From Streptantibioticus rubrisoli (GTDB lineage Bacteria; Actinomycetota; Actinomycetes; Streptomycetales; Streptomycetaceae), in NCBI RefSeq assembly GCF_024436055.1, contig NZ_JANFNH010000022.1, positions 33,700-97,699 of the forward strand: 64,000 bases of DNA, in the 5' to 3' direction. Under the pieces are notes generated by a model. It did no database searches, was not told the DNA's origin, and saw only the letters and a list, made by a program, of their open reading frames with translations. Positions 55,977-64,000 of the stretch are shown here, one piece after another (positions within the stretch are counted from its first letter, which is position 1; each line of letters opens with the position of its first letter). The translations under genes and the position numbers were made by a program.

Positions 55977-58178
55977 GTGACCGAGCACCGCGCCGCCTGG
56001 CGGGCGGCCGAGGAGACGAACGCGCCGAGCGGCGCCGCCGCGCGCCCGCACGAGCCGGGCGCGCCGGGAGCCGGGCAACCGGCACCGACGGCCGCGGCCG
56101 AGCCCGGCGAAGCCACCGAACACGTACGGCACGGTGCCCACCGTGAGCACGAAACGAGAGGCCAGGCCACGGAAACCCCCGGCGCACTACCGCTCAACGG
56201 CCCGCGCGGCGAAAGCCGTTCGCGCGGCGGCGACGGCGGGCGCGGCGACGTACCCCCGCCCATGGGCGACGCCCCCGGCGGCCGCCCACGCCCCCTGCCG
56301 GGCACCCCGGCGGACGCCCCGGACGCACCCGGCGCCGTCGTGCCGGGTATCCCGGGTGCCCGCCCGGCGCCCGACACCCCGGTGCCGCTCGCCTCGCAGC
56401 CCGCGGCGCGGCCGCGACAGGAGGGCGGGACCCGGCCGGAGAGCGAGTCGGCGGAGAGCCTGCGGCTGCGCTACGTCGGGGCGGCGACCCGGCGGATCGC
56501 GCGCGGCATCGACCTGGACGAGATCGTGCTGGGCCTGTGCCGGTCGGTGGTGCCGACGTTCACCGACGCCATCTTGGTCTACCTGCGCGATCCGCTGCCG
56601 GTCGGCGACGAGCGGCCGGTGGAGCCACTGGTGCTGCGGCTGCGCCGGACCGACCGCATCCCGGAGGAGCCGACCGAGACCCCGATCCCGGAGATTCCCG
56701 GGGCGGGCGTCCGGCTGCCGCTGGTGCCCGCGCCCGAGGTGAGCGGCGCGGCGGAGACCACCCGGGTGCGGATGGACGGGCCGCTCGCCGAGGTGCTGCG
56801 CGGGGTGCGGCCGCTGTTCGCCGACTCCCCGCAGGTCGCGGCGGCGCTCGCGGAGCTGGTCAACACCGATGTGCCGGGCGGGCGGCGGGCGATCCTCGCC
56901 CCGCTGCGCGGGCGGCGCCGGGTGATCGGCGCCGCGGTGCTGCTGCGCCGCCCGGACCGGCCGCCGTTCGAGAACGACGACCTGCTGGTGGCCGCCCAAC
57001 TGGCCACCCACACCGCGCTCGGCGTCGACAAGGCGGCGCTGTACGGGCGGGAGGCGGACATCGCCGACCAGTTGCAGCGCGCGATGCTGCCCGACTCGCT
57101 CCCCCAGCCCACCGGCGTCCAGCTCTCCAGCCGCTATCTCCCGGCCGCCGAAACCGCCCGCGTGGGCGGCGACTGGTACGACGCGCTGCCGCTGCCGGGC
57201 AGCCGGGTGGCGCTGATCGTCGGTGATGTGATGGGCCACTCGATGCAGTCGGCCGCGATCATGGGCCAGCTACGCACCACCGTACAGACCCTCGCGGGCC
57301 TTGACCTGCCGCCGCAGGAGGTGCTGTACCACCTGGACGAACAGGCTCAGCGGCTCGGCCATGACCGGATGGCCACCTGCGTCTACGCGGTGTACGACCC
57401 GATAGCGCACCGGCTGGTGGTGGCGAACGCCGGGCATCCGCCGCCGGTGATGCTGCACGGCGACGGGCGCACCGAGGTGCTGCGGGTGCCGGAGGGCGCG
57501 CCGATCGGGGTGGGCGGAGTGCCGTTCGAGGCGGTCGAACTGCCCGCACCGGCCGGCGCCACGCTGCTGCTCTACACCGACGGGCTGGTGGAGTCGCGCA
57601 CCCGCGATGTGTGGTCGGGGATCGAGCGGCTGCGCGAGCGGCTGGCCGCGGTCGGCTCGATCGTCTGCCCGCCGCCGCTGGAGCCGTTGTGCGACGAGGT
57701 ACTGGACATCCTCGGGCCCGGCGACCGGGACGACGACATCGCGCTGCTGGCGGCGCGGTTCGACGGGATCGCGCCGAGCGACGTGGCGTACTGGTTCCTG
57801 GAGCCGCATCCGCAGACCGCCCGCCGGGCGCGGCGACTGGTGCGCCGGGCGCTGCAGCGCTGGGGCCTGGACGAGTTGGCCGACTCGGTGGAGCTACTGG
57901 TCAGCGAGGTGGTCACCAACGCCGTGCGGTACGCGGGACGGCCCATCACGCTACGGCTGCTGCGCACCGACGTACTGCGCTGCGAGGTGGGCGACGACGC
58001 CCCGCAACTGCCCCGGATGCGGCACGCCGCGCCGCAGGAGGAGACCGGGCGCGGACTGTTCCTGGTGCACCGGATGACCCAGCGGTGGGGGGCGACGCGG
58101 CTCAGCGCGGGGAAGGTGGTCTGGTTCGAGCTGCCGCTGCCGCCGTCCGCGCCGCATCCGTTACCGAGCGGGCCCTGA
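55977..58178 (+). CDS. GAF-SpoIIE phosphatase-HATPase regulator with disordered N-terminus
   Basis: 733 residues. The first 150 are Pro/Ala/Gly-rich and disordered. A GAF domain follows (about 165-360), then the SpoIIE-type phosphatase (about 375-585; GGDWYDALPLPG, VGDVMGHSMQ, LYTDGLVE, DDIALLAARF) and the RsbW-like ATPase (about 600-725; EVVTNAVRYA, GRGLFLVHR). There is no PAS domain, unlike the two relatives at 17.8-22.8 kb. A TTA codon occurs at 58161-58163, six codons before the stop, so bldA could affect completion of the protein. The GTG start is the first in frame after the methyltransferase stop. Confidence 0.9.
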   Translation: MTEHRAAWRAAEETNAPSGAAARPHEPGAPGAGQPAPTAAAEPGEATEHVRHGAHREHETRGQATETPGALPLNGPRGESRSRGGDGGRGDVPPPMGDAPGGRPRPLPGTPADAPDAPGAVVPGIPGARPAPDTPVPLASQPAARPRQEGGTRPESESAESLRLRYVGAATRRIARGIDLDEIVLGLCRSVVPTFTDAILVYLRDPLPVGDERPVEPLVLRLRRTDRIPEEPTETPIPEIPGAGVRLPLVPAPEVSGAAETTRVRMDGPLAEVLRGVRPLFADSPQVAAALAELVNTDVPGGRRAILAPLRGRRRVIGAAVLLRRPDRPPFENDDLLVAAQLATHTALGVDKAALYGREADIADQLQRAMLPDSLPQPTGVQLSSRYLPAAETARVGGDWYDALPLPGSRVALIVGDVMGHSMQSAAIMGQLRTTVQTLAGLDLPPQEVLYHLDEQAQRLGHDRMATCVYAVYDPIAHRLVVANAGHPPPVMLHGDGRTEVLRVPEGAPIGVGGVPFEAVELPAPAGATLLLYTDGLVESRTRDVWSGIERLRERLAAVGSIVCPPPLEPLCDEVLDILGPGDRDDDIALLAARFDGIAPSDVAYWFLEPHPQTARRARRLVRRALQRWGLDELADSVELLVSEVVTNAVRYAGRPITLRLLRTDVLRCEVGDDAPQLPRMRHAAPQEETGRGLFLVHRMTQRWGATRLSAGKVVWFELPLPPSAPHPLPSGP

Positions 58179-58618
58179 TCCTCAGGCCGGGCGGCGGCAG
58201 CCACTCGAAAGCCACGGATAAGACATCCGAAGTTCCACATCAGGCTTAGGCTTGGGCCGAGTCCAACTGTTGGCGTCAGCTTGTGTCCGTCCGGCAGACG
58301 CGCCCGCGATGTCGGCCCGCCTCTCCACCTCGCCGGTGGTCAACGCACACCCCGCACCACGAGAAGACCGGCGCACGCGCCGCGGCGGAGGTCAACGGCC
58401 TCCCGCCCCGACAGACCGCAGCCCCGCGCACGTGAACGCCCTCCGTGCCCGGGGCTGCATGTTGCCCTTCCGGCGGATTCGGGCGATGGGGGTTGCGGTT
58501 GGTTCGGGGCCGCCGGGCCACGCCGTGGTGGTCGCTCGCCGTCGCGGCGGCTCTTGGGTCGGGGCTTCGCCCCCTGGCCCCCAAGCCCGACAGCCCCCGA
58601 ACTCCCAAACCGCCCGGG
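58179..58618. other. Intergenic region between converging SpoIIE and PBP genes
   Basis: 440 nt without a credible gene; open frames are Arg/Pro/Ala-rich and unsupported. It includes the REP-like element at 58510-58549 and downstream of it 'GGGGCTTCGCCCC' (58562-58574), a small palindrome of the type that often ends Streptomyces operons. Confidence 0.55.
58510..58549. repeat. 40-nt intergenic repeat, copy 2
   Basis: Second copy of the element at 50282-50321 in the same orientation: CCGCCGGGC, CCGTGG, GGTCGCTCGCC and GCGGCG occur at the same spacing. Confidence 0.55.
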
Positions 58619-60862
58619 CTAGCCGTTCTGTGGCAAACGGCCCGGGGCGTCAAGGTTGTTGGGGCCGCCGCCCTGGGTTGAGCCGTCTGTGGTGCCCGGC
58701 GGGGAAGCCGTGCCACCGCCCGTCACCGGGGGCGACGGGACGTGGGACCGGCTCGGTCCCGGGTTCACCGGCGGCACGCTGCGGGAGGGCGCGGTCGACG
58801 GCGGCGTGGACGGCGCCGTCGACGGCTTGGTGGACGGCGAGGTCGACGGCCGGGTCGAGACGGACGGCGCCGTGGACGGCGTGTCCGACTGCACCGCCGC
58901 GCCCTGGTCCGTCTGCAGGTCGAACTGCTGCGGGTCCTCGCCGCTGAGCGCCGCCCGGGTGTACGCACCCCAGATCTGCGCCGGGAAGCCACCACCGTTG
59001 ACCCGCTCGACGCCGCCCACGCCGTACAGCGGCACCTGGTTGTGGTTGTTGGCGTCCTCGCCGAACAGCCCGACCGAGGTCACCAGGTCCGGGGTGTACC
59101 CAGTGAACCAGGCCGACTTGTTGCTGTCGGAGGTACCGGTCTTACCCGCCACCTGGCTGTCCTGCTGGGCGGCGGAACCCGTACCGGAGTTGACCACCTC
59201 GGTGAGCACGGAGGTCACCGTGTCGGCCGTGGAGCGGCTGATCGCCTGGTCGCCGATCGGGTTCTTCAGCTCGGGCTTCTGGCCGCCGCGCTCCACCGAC
59301 TTCACGATGGTGGGGGTGACCAGCTTGCCGTGGTTGTCCAGCGTCGCGTAGATCCCGGCCATCTCCAGGGGGCTGCCGCCCATCGTGCCGAGCGCGATCG
59401 CCGGTCCGTCGTGCAGGCCCGCGGTCTTCGCGGGCATGCCCAGCTTGACCGCGGTGTCGGCCACCTTGTTCAGGCCGACGTCCACCGCCATCTGCGCGAA
59501 GACGGAGTTGACGGAGTCGTCCATGGCCTTCTGCACGGTGATGTTGCCGTAGTTGACATGGTCCTCGTTGGACGGGCCGAACGGCTGGCTGGTGCCCTGT
59601 ACCACCCGGCCGCTGGTGCCGTCGTAGATGGTGTTGGCGGTGATCTGCCGACCGTCCTGGGTCTGGGCGTTGTTCTCCAGCGCCGAGGCGAACTCGATCG
59701 GCTTGAAGGTGGAGGCGACCTGGTAGTCCTGGCGGGTCGCGTTGTCCATGTAGTGCTTGGGCGGTCCCTGACCGCCGTAGAGCGCCACGACGTAGCCGGT
59801 CTTGGGGTCCACCGAGGCGGCGCCCGCCTGGACGTCGGCGTCGACCTTGCGCGCCTTGGGATCGAGCTGGCTGGTCAGCTCGGTCTTGACGGCCTTCTCC
59901 AGGGCCCGCTGCTTGGTCGGGTCGATGGTGAGCGTGATGGTCCAGCCACCGGCCGCCAGGTCCTGGTCGGAGATGACGTTGTTGGTGGTCAGCTCGTGGT
60001 CGGCCTCGTCGATGAAGTAGGCCGTCTGACCGGTCTGCCCCGGGGTGCCCTTGGGCTGGATCGGCTGCGGGAACTTCGCCTGGCCGCGGGTTCCCTGGTC
60101 CAGCCAGTGCATCTCCACCATGTTGTTGAGGACGTAGTTCCAGCGGTTGACGGCCAGTTGCTTGCCCTCGGGGGTGGCGGTGACCACGTCGTACTGGCTG
60201 GGTGCCTGGACCAGGGCGGCGAGGTAGGCGCCCTGCGGCACGGTGAGCTTGCTGACGTCGACGCCGTAGTACGCCTGGGCGGCGGCCTGGATGCCGTAGG
60301 CACCGCGGCCGAAGTAGACGGTGTTGAGGTAGCCCTCGAGGATCTTGTCCTTGCTCATCTCCCGGTCGACCTTGAGGGAGATGAACAGCTCCTTGAACTT
60401 ACGGCTGATCGTCTGCTGCTGGCTGAGGTAGTAGTTCTTGACGTACTGCTGGGTGATGGTCGATCCGCCCTGGGCGCCCTTGCCGGTCAGGGTGTTGTAG
60501 ACGCCGCGGGCCATGCCCTGCACGTCCACGCCGCTGTCGGTGTAGAACGTCTTGTTCTCCGCGGCCACGAACGCGTGCTGCACGCCGGCGGGTATCTGAC
60601 TGATGTCGACGTTCTCGCGGTTGACCGTGCCGGACCTGGCTATGACCTTGCCGTCGGCGGTCTTGTAGACGTTCGCCTGGAGGGTGGCCGAGGCGTTGGC
60701 CTTCGGGAGCTGGACCGTCTCGTACAGGTAGACGAAGGCCGCCATGCCGAGCAACAGCACACCGAGGGTGCTGCCGAGCACCCACCGCAGCCAGCGGCGG
60801 CGTGGCCTGCCGTTGGCCCCGACTCTGCCCTTGGTCGGCTTGGCCTTGCTCCTACTGCCCAC
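58619..60862 (-). CDS. Class A penicillin-binding protein (transglycosylase-transpeptidase)
   Basis: 747 residues, bifunctional cell-wall polymerase. A basic cytosolic tail and one membrane helix (about 27-48) lead to the GT51 domain (about 70-240; catalytic Glu near 101 in 'AAENKTFYTDSGVDVQG', and 'GGSTITQQYVKNYYLS'). The transpeptidase has S-x-x-K in 'VASTFKPIEF' (Ser about 383), S-x-N in 'DDSVNSVFAQ' and K-T-G in 'VAGKTGTSDSNKS' (about 574). The last 70 residues are a Pro/Ser/Thr repeat tail (P-S-T-x repeated), probably extended in the wall. GTG at 60862 follows GAGGAG by 8 nt. Confidence 0.95.
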   Translation of the reverse strand: MGSRSKAKPTKGRVGANGRPRRRWLRWVLGSTLGVLLLGMAAFVYLYETVQLPKANASATLQANVYKTADGKVIARSGTVNRENVDISQIPAGVQHAFVAAENKTFYTDSGVDVQGMARGVYNTLTGKGAQGGSTITQQYVKNYYLSQQQTISRKFKELFISLKVDREMSKDKILEGYLNTVYFGRGAYGIQAAAQAYYGVDVSKLTVPQGAYLAALVQAPSQYDVVTATPEGKQLAVNRWNYVLNNMVEMHWLDQGTRGQAKFPQPIQPKGTPGQTGQTAYFIDEADHELTTNNVISDQDLAAGGWTITLTIDPTKQRALEKAVKTELTSQLDPKARKVDADVQAGAASVDPKTGYVVALYGGQGPPKHYMDNATRQDYQVASTFKPIEFASALENNAQTQDGRQITANTIYDGTSGRVVQGTSQPFGPSNEDHVNYGNITVQKAMDDSVNSVFAQMAVDVGLNKVADTAVKLGMPAKTAGLHDGPAIALGTMGGSPLEMAGIYATLDNHGKLVTPTIVKSVERGGQKPELKNPIGDQAISRSTADTVTSVLTEVVNSGTGSAAQQDSQVAGKTGTSDSNKSAWFTGYTPDLVTSVGLFGEDANNHNQVPLYGVGGVERVNGGGFPAQIWGAYTRAALSGEDPQQFDLQTDQGAAVQSDTPSTAPSVSTRPSTSPSTKPSTAPSTPPSTAPSRSVPPVNPGPSRSHVPSPPVTGGGTASPPGTTDGSTQGGGPNNLDAPGRLPQNG

Positions 60863-61049
60863 GTTCCGGTCTCCTCACCCCGCCCAGTGGTCACCGCGCG
60901 CACCGGCGACTCCCCTGTACATGCGCGCGACCGATGAAGCTAGCACCGGTAGCTGGCCTTATTTGGCCAAAGTCGCACAATTTCGGTACGTGAGAAGACC
61001 CACGCCGCCAACAGGGAACCAAATCGGCAGGTTTCAACAGCCCGGTATT

Positions 61050-61059
61050 GTGATATCAC
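61050..61059. promoter_or_regulatory. GTGATATCAC palindrome in the PBP/SPFH divergent region
   Basis: A perfect 10-bp palindrome in an A/T-richer patch, 80 nt before the SPFH start and 188 nt before the PBP start. A TAGGTA box (61065-61070) lies just after it. Candidate operator for either gene; the regulator is unknown. Confidence 0.4.
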
Positions 61060-61138
61060 TTTGCTAGGTACGTGACAGCGTGCCGCAACACCGCCATCCG
61101 CCGTGGACGGGCGGCCGGACCACCGAAACGAGGCAGCC

Positions 61139-62095
61139 ATGACCGAACTGCAGGACCCACGCCAGGACGCCGAGGCCGCGATTCCGGAGATGCCCCGGCC
61201 ACACACCACCGAGCGGCGCGCGCTCGGCATGCCGGGACTGCCCTTCCTGCTGCTGGCGCTGGTGACGCTGGCCATCGGCATCGTCCTGATCGTGACGGGC
61301 GGCAACATGGCAGGCGGCGGCCACAAGGGCGCCGCCTCCACCGCGCTGATACTGGGCGGGGCGGCACTGATCGTCGTCGTACTGCTGACACTGCGCGGAC
61401 TGACCCAGGTCGCCCCCGGCGAGGCACGGGTCTGCCAGCTGTTCGGCCGGTACCAGGGCACCATCCGGCAGGACGGACTGCGCTGGGTGAACCCGTTCAC
61501 CTCGCGCCGCACCATCTCCACCCGGCTGCGCAACAACGAGACCGAGGTGCTGAAGGTCAACGACGCCTACGGCAACCCGGTCGAGATCGCCTGCGTGGTG
61601 GTCTGGCAGGTCGAGGACACCGCCCAGGCGGTCTTCGAGGTGGACAACTTCGTCGACTTCGTCTCCATCCAGACCGACACCGCGGTCCGGCACATCGCCA
61701 CCAAGTACCCCTACGACGCCCACGGCGACGGTGAATTGAGCCTGCGGGAGAACGCCGAGGCGATCACCGAGCAGCTCTCCACCGAGATCGCCGCCCGGGT
61801 GGAGTCCGCAGGCGTCAAGATCATCGAGTCCCGGATCACCCACCTCGCGTACGCGCCCGAGATCGCCTCCGCGATGCTCCAGCGCCAGCAGGCGGGTGCC
61901 ATCGTCGCCGCCCGGCAGAAGATCGTGGAGGGCGCGGTCGGCATGGTCGAGTCCGCGCTGACCCGGATCGCCGAGCAGGACCTGGTGGACCTGGACGAGG
62001 AGCGCAAGGCCGCCATGGTGAGCAATCTGCTGGTGGTGCTGTGCGGTGACCGCGCGGCCCAGCCGGTACTCAACACGGGCACCCTTTACCAGTGA
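61139..62095 (+). CDS. SPFH/band-7 domain membrane protein
   Basis: 318 residues. Two adjacent membrane helices (about 34-55 and 67-85) precede the SPFH domain (about 95-240; '[20 protein letters not shown]', '[20 protein letters not shown]') and a helical tail with '[20 protein letters not shown]'. This is the flotillin/stomatin class of scaffold proteins that organise membrane patches; many Streptomyces have one of this length. Its stop is overlapped by the ribbon-helix-helix gene (GTGA). Confidence 0.92.
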   Translation: MTELQDPRQDAEAAIPEMPRPHTTERRALGMPGLPFLLLALVTLAIGIVLIVTGGNMAGGGHKGAASTALILGGAALIVVVLLTLRGLTQVAPGEARVCQLFGRYQGTIRQDGLRWVNPFTSRRTISTRLRNNETEVLKVNDAYGNPVEIACVVVWQVEDTAQAVFEVDNFVDFVSIQTDTAVRHIATKYPYDAHGDGELSLRENAEAITEQLSTEIAARVESAGVKIIESRITHLAYAPEIASAMLQRQQAGAIVAARQKIVEGAVGMVESALTRIAEQDLVDLDEERKAAMVSNLLVVLCGDRAAQPVLNTGTLYQ

Positions 62096-62340
62096 CCGAG
62101 CCCGCCGAGGACGCCGATGAGCCGCGGCGGGCGAGCGCCCGCGCCGAGCGCAAGAAGGTGCTGCTGCGGCTGGACCCCGCCGTCCACGACGCGATCGCCC
62201 GCTGGGCGGCGGACGACCTGCGCAGCACCAACGCTCAGATCGAGTACCTGCTGCGCCGGGCACTGTCCGAGGCCGGACGGCTACCGGGCACAGCGAAGCC
62301 GATCCCGCGCCGCGGCAGACCACCGAAATCAGCGAGCTGA
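62092..62340 (+). CDS. Small ribbon-helix-helix (Arc-like) protein
   Basis: 82 residues. The core 'KKVLLRLDPAVHDAIARWAADDLRSTNAQ' then 'IEYLLRRAL' follows the beta strand - helix - turn - helix pattern of Arc/MetJ-type proteins, with 'STNAQ' at the helix junction. Basic tail PIPRRGRPPKS resembles an AT-hook. GTG at 62092 is coupled to the SPFH gene by a 4-nt overlap. It could be a DNA-binding partner or the regulator of the SPFH operon; the latter lacks an obvious operator. Confidence 0.8.
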   Translation: MTEPAEDADEPRRASARAERKKVLLRLDPAVHDAIARWAADDLRSTNAQIEYLLRRALSEAGRLPGTAKPIPRRGRPPKSAS

Positions 62341-62350
62341 ACCGTAACGG

Positions 62351-62373
62351 GCCTGGGGGTACCGCCCCCAGGC
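62351..62373 (+). terminator. Terminator of the SPFH-RHH operon
   Basis: GCCTGGGGG and CCCCCAGGC pair over a 5-nt loop, 10 nt after the RHH stop. Confidence 0.8.
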
Positions 62374-62388
62374 CTCTATACCGCCAAC

Positions 62389-62407
62389 GTATACACCTGG
62401 TGTATAC
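62389..62407. promoter_or_regulatory. Palindromic operator of the PadR operon
   Basis: GTATACACC-T-GGTGTATAC is a perfect 9-1-9 inverted repeat, A/T-rich in a G/C-rich setting, and covers the expected -35 position of the padR promoter. PadR repressors typically bind such sites to control their own operon. Confidence 0.75.
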
Positions 62408-62415
62408 CCATGATG

Positions 62416-62421
62416 TAGAGT
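62416..62421 (+). promoter_or_regulatory. -10 box of the PadR operon, probably leaderless
   Basis: TAGAGT ends 7 nt before the ATG at 62429. No ribosome site precedes the ATG. Confidence 0.55.
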
Positions 62422-62428
62422 CCCTGCC

Positions 62429-62953
62429 ATGTCAATCGGCCACACCTTCCTAGGACTCCTGGAGTCCGGCCCCCGGCACGGCTACGACCTCAAGCGGACC
62501 TTCGACGAACGGTTCGGACACGACCGCCCCCTGGCGTACGGGCAGGTGTACTCCACGCTGGCCCGGCTGCTGAAGAACGGCCTGGTCGAGGTGGACGGCA
62601 TAGAGCCCGGCGGCGGCCCCGAGCGCAAGCGGTACGCGATCACCGATGCCGGGATCACCGACGTCGAACGGTGGCTCAGCCAACCGGAGAAGCCCGAGCC
62701 GTACCTGCAGAGCACCCTCTACACCAAGGTCGTGCTCGCCCTGCTCACCAACCGCGGCGCAGCCGAACTGCTGGACACCCAGCGCTCCGAGCACCTGCGC
62801 CTGATGCGGGAGCTGACCCGCCGCAAGACCGGCGGCGACCTCGCCGACCAACTCGTCTGCGACCACGCGCTGTTCCACCTCGAAGCCGACCTGCGGTGGC
62901 TTGAACTGACCGCGGCCCGGCTCGACCAGCTGGCCAAGGAGGTCAGGAAATGA
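62429..62953 (+). CDS. PadR-family transcriptional regulator
   Basis: 174 residues. The PadR winged helix (about 5-85) shows 'FLGLLESGPRHGYDLKRTFD', 'YGQVYSTLARLLKNGLVEVD' and 'RKRYAITDAG'. The C-terminal helical domain ('LLTNRGAAELLDTQRSEHLR') mediates dimerisation. Overlaps the ABC ATPase start by 4 nt, so it is the local regulator of the exporter; repression relieved by a substrate drug or metabolite is the usual PadR logic. Confidence 0.93.
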   Translation: MSIGHTFLGLLESGPRHGYDLKRTFDERFGHDRPLAYGQVYSTLARLLKNGLVEVDGIEPGGGPERKRYAITDAGITDVERWLSQPEKPEPYLQSTLYTKVVLALLTNRGAAELLDTQRSEHLRLMRELTRRKTGGDLADQLVCDHALFHLEADLRWLELTAARLDQLAKEVRK

Positions 62954-63630
62954 CCGAACTGCTGCTCGTGGCGACCGGCCTGCGCAAGTCCTACGGACAG
63001 ACCGCCGCCCTGGACAACGCCGACTTCTCCATACGCCCCGGCGAGGTGGTCGCCGTGATGGGGCCCTCGGGCTCCGGCAAGTCCACGCTGCTGCACTGCC
63101 TGGCCGGAATCGTCCGCCCGGACGGCGGCCAAGTACGGTATCGGCACCGGGAGTTGTCCGAGATGTCGGACGCCGAACGCAGCGCGCTACGCCGTGACGA
63201 GTTCGGCTTCGTCTTCCAGTTCGGCCAGCTCGTACCGGAGTTGACCTGCGTGGAGAACGTGGCGCTGCCGCTTCGGCTGAACGGCGTCAAGCGCAAGGAG
63301 GCCGAACGCCGGGCCACCGAGTGGCTGGACCGCCTGGAGGTCACCGAGGTCTCCGCCAAGCGCCCCGGCGAGGTCTCCGGCGGCCAGGGCCAGCGCGTCG
63401 CGGTCGCCCGCGCCCTGGTCACCGGCCCCCGGGTGGTGTTCGCCGACGAGCCCACCGGCGCCCTGGACTCGCTCAACGGCGAACGCGTGATGGAACTGCT
63501 GACCGCGGCCGCCCGAGACACCAGGGCCGCCGTCGTCCTGGTCACCCACGAGGCCCGGGTCGCCGCCTACTCCGACCGCGAGGTCGTGGTGCGCGACGGC
63601 AGGGCCCGCGACCTGGAGCACGCCGCGTGA
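62950..63630 (+). CDS. ABC transporter ATPase, MacB/LolD type
   Basis: 226 residues. Walker A is GPSGSGKST (about 39-47), signature SGGQGQR, Walker B 'VVFADEPTGALDS', the sequence 'DEPTGALD' being characteristic of MacB/FtsE/LolD-type ATPases. Coupled to padR and to the permease by 4-nt overlaps (ATGA and GTGA). Confidence 0.95.
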   Translation: MTELLLVATGLRKSYGQTAALDNADFSIRPGEVVAVMGPSGSGKSTLLHCLAGIVRPDGGQVRYRHRELSEMSDAERSALRRDEFGFVFQFGQLVPELTCVENVALPLRLNGVKRKEAERRATEWLDRLEVTEVSAKRPGEVSGGQGQRVAVARALVTGPRVVFADEPTGALDSLNGERVMELLTAAARDTRAAVVLVTHEARVAAYSDREVVVRDGRARDLEHAA

Positions 63631-64000
63631 CCGCCACCGTCCGTACGTCCGCCAAGTCCCGTACGCCGCTGCGCGCTTGGACGCGCGATCTGGCGCTCGG
63701 CGCCCGGTTCGCCACCAGTGGCGGCAGCGAGGCCTGGACCCGCACCCTGCTGACCGCGGTCGGTGTGGCGCTCGGCGTGATGCTGCTGCTGGTCGCCGCC
63801 GCGGTTCCGACGATGCTCACCAACCACTCCGACCGCCAGTACGCCAGTGAGCCCGAGTACGCCACCGGTGGAACCAGACCGGCCGCCAACACGATGCTGG
63901 TCAAGGGCGCCAACACCACGTTCCGCCAGGACCGGATCAGCGGCCACCTGCTCCAGCCGGAAGGCCCCAACCCCCCCCACCCCCCCCCCCCCCCCCCCCC
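63627..64000 (+). CDS. FtsX-like ABC permease, N-terminal part only
   Basis: GTG start within GTGA at the ATPase stop. About 115 reliable residues: a cytosolic N-terminus, then a membrane helix 'TLLTAVGVALGVMLLLVAAA' (about 40-60), followed by the start of an extracytoplasmic domain ('DRQYASEPEYATGGTRPAAN'). This is the normal beginning of a MacB/FtsX-type permease. The frame runs into the poly-C tract and would read only prolines, so the last 10 residues are not trustworthy. Confidence 0.8.
   Translation, partial: MTATVRTSAKSRTPLRAWTRDLALGARFATSGGSEAWTRTLLTAVGVALGVMLLLVAAAVPTMLTNHSDRQYASEPEYATGGTRPAANTMLVKGANTTFRQDRISGHLLQPEGPNPPHPPPPPP
63971..64000. repeat. Terminal poly-C tract
   Basis: Eight C, an A at 63979, then 21 C to the window end. 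Inside a coding gene and unlike everything else in the window; most likely a contig-end sequencing artefact. Confidence 0.75.

Noticed and set aside
58252..58947. 231-codon plus-strand frame after the third SpoIIE gene
   Set aside because: It runs into the antisense of the PBP Pro/Ser/Thr tail and its composition is random-like; the region is better explained as intergenic.

Overview
The window is very G+C-rich actinobacterial DNA, almost certainly from a Streptomyces or close relative (Kitasatospora/Streptacidiphilus). The signs are pervasive GTG/TTG starts, Streptomyces-type families (Wbl regulator, DUF1707, DUF4245, DUF6542, three SpoIIE/HATPase regulators), very rare TTA codons and no A/T-rich genes. 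From memory, unchecked, the order peptide transporter - typA - sdh - ychF - ispH - ppgK - xseA/xseB - glpX - wbl - fumarases - DUF402 - SpoIIE - PBP resembles the core region around SCO5038-SCO5121 of S. coelicolor.

Layout. 1-9.2 kb: two tandem paralogous oligopeptide ABC importer operons on the minus strand, the second cut by the window edge. 9.7-13.6 kb: typA and an orphan peptide-type binding lipoprotein. 13.8-17.8 kb: a coiled-coil protein and a three-gene succinate dehydrogenase of the mycobacterial Sdh1 type. 17.8-22.8 kb: two PAS/GAF-SpoIIE-HATPase regulators. 22.9-28.8 kb: Nudix hydrolase, RpiB-like isomerase, two amino-acid permeases flanking a GntR regulator, then a decayed Lrp-family gene. 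29.3-40.6 kb: accessory region. 40.7-54.3 kb: conserved core genes (ychF, permease, ispH, ppgK, xseA, xseB, glpX, wbl, both fumarase classes). 54.3-62.3 kb: DUF402 protein, methyltransferase, a third SpoIIE regulator, a class A penicillin-binding protein, an SPFH protein with a ribbon-helix-helix partner. 62.4-64 kb: PadR regulator with an ABC exporter, ending in a poly-C run.

The most interesting part is 30.5-39.2 kb. Six plus-strand genes are tightly packed: a cytosolic trypsin-like protease carrying a degenerate P-loop-like domain, a PknG-like kinase with TPR tail, a vWA protein with zinc ribbon, a four-helix GlnX-like membrane protein, an orphan solute-binding lipoprotein without any transporter genes, and a trypsin-co-occurring (CU044_2847-type) small protein. 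This combines the mycobacterial GlnH-GlnX-PknG sensing layout with protease/vWA/trypco parts known from predicted bacterial conflict systems. A convergent minus-strand pair follows: a 54-residue peptide and a membrane-anchored Mrr-like nuclease. The kinase, the vWA gene and the small peptide each hold a TTA codon, suggesting bldA-dependent, developmentally timed expression.

A second theme is promoter architecture: at least eight genes have a TANNNT box 6-7 nt before the start codon, the signature of leaderless transcripts. The last 21 bases are pure C and are probably a contig-end artefact.
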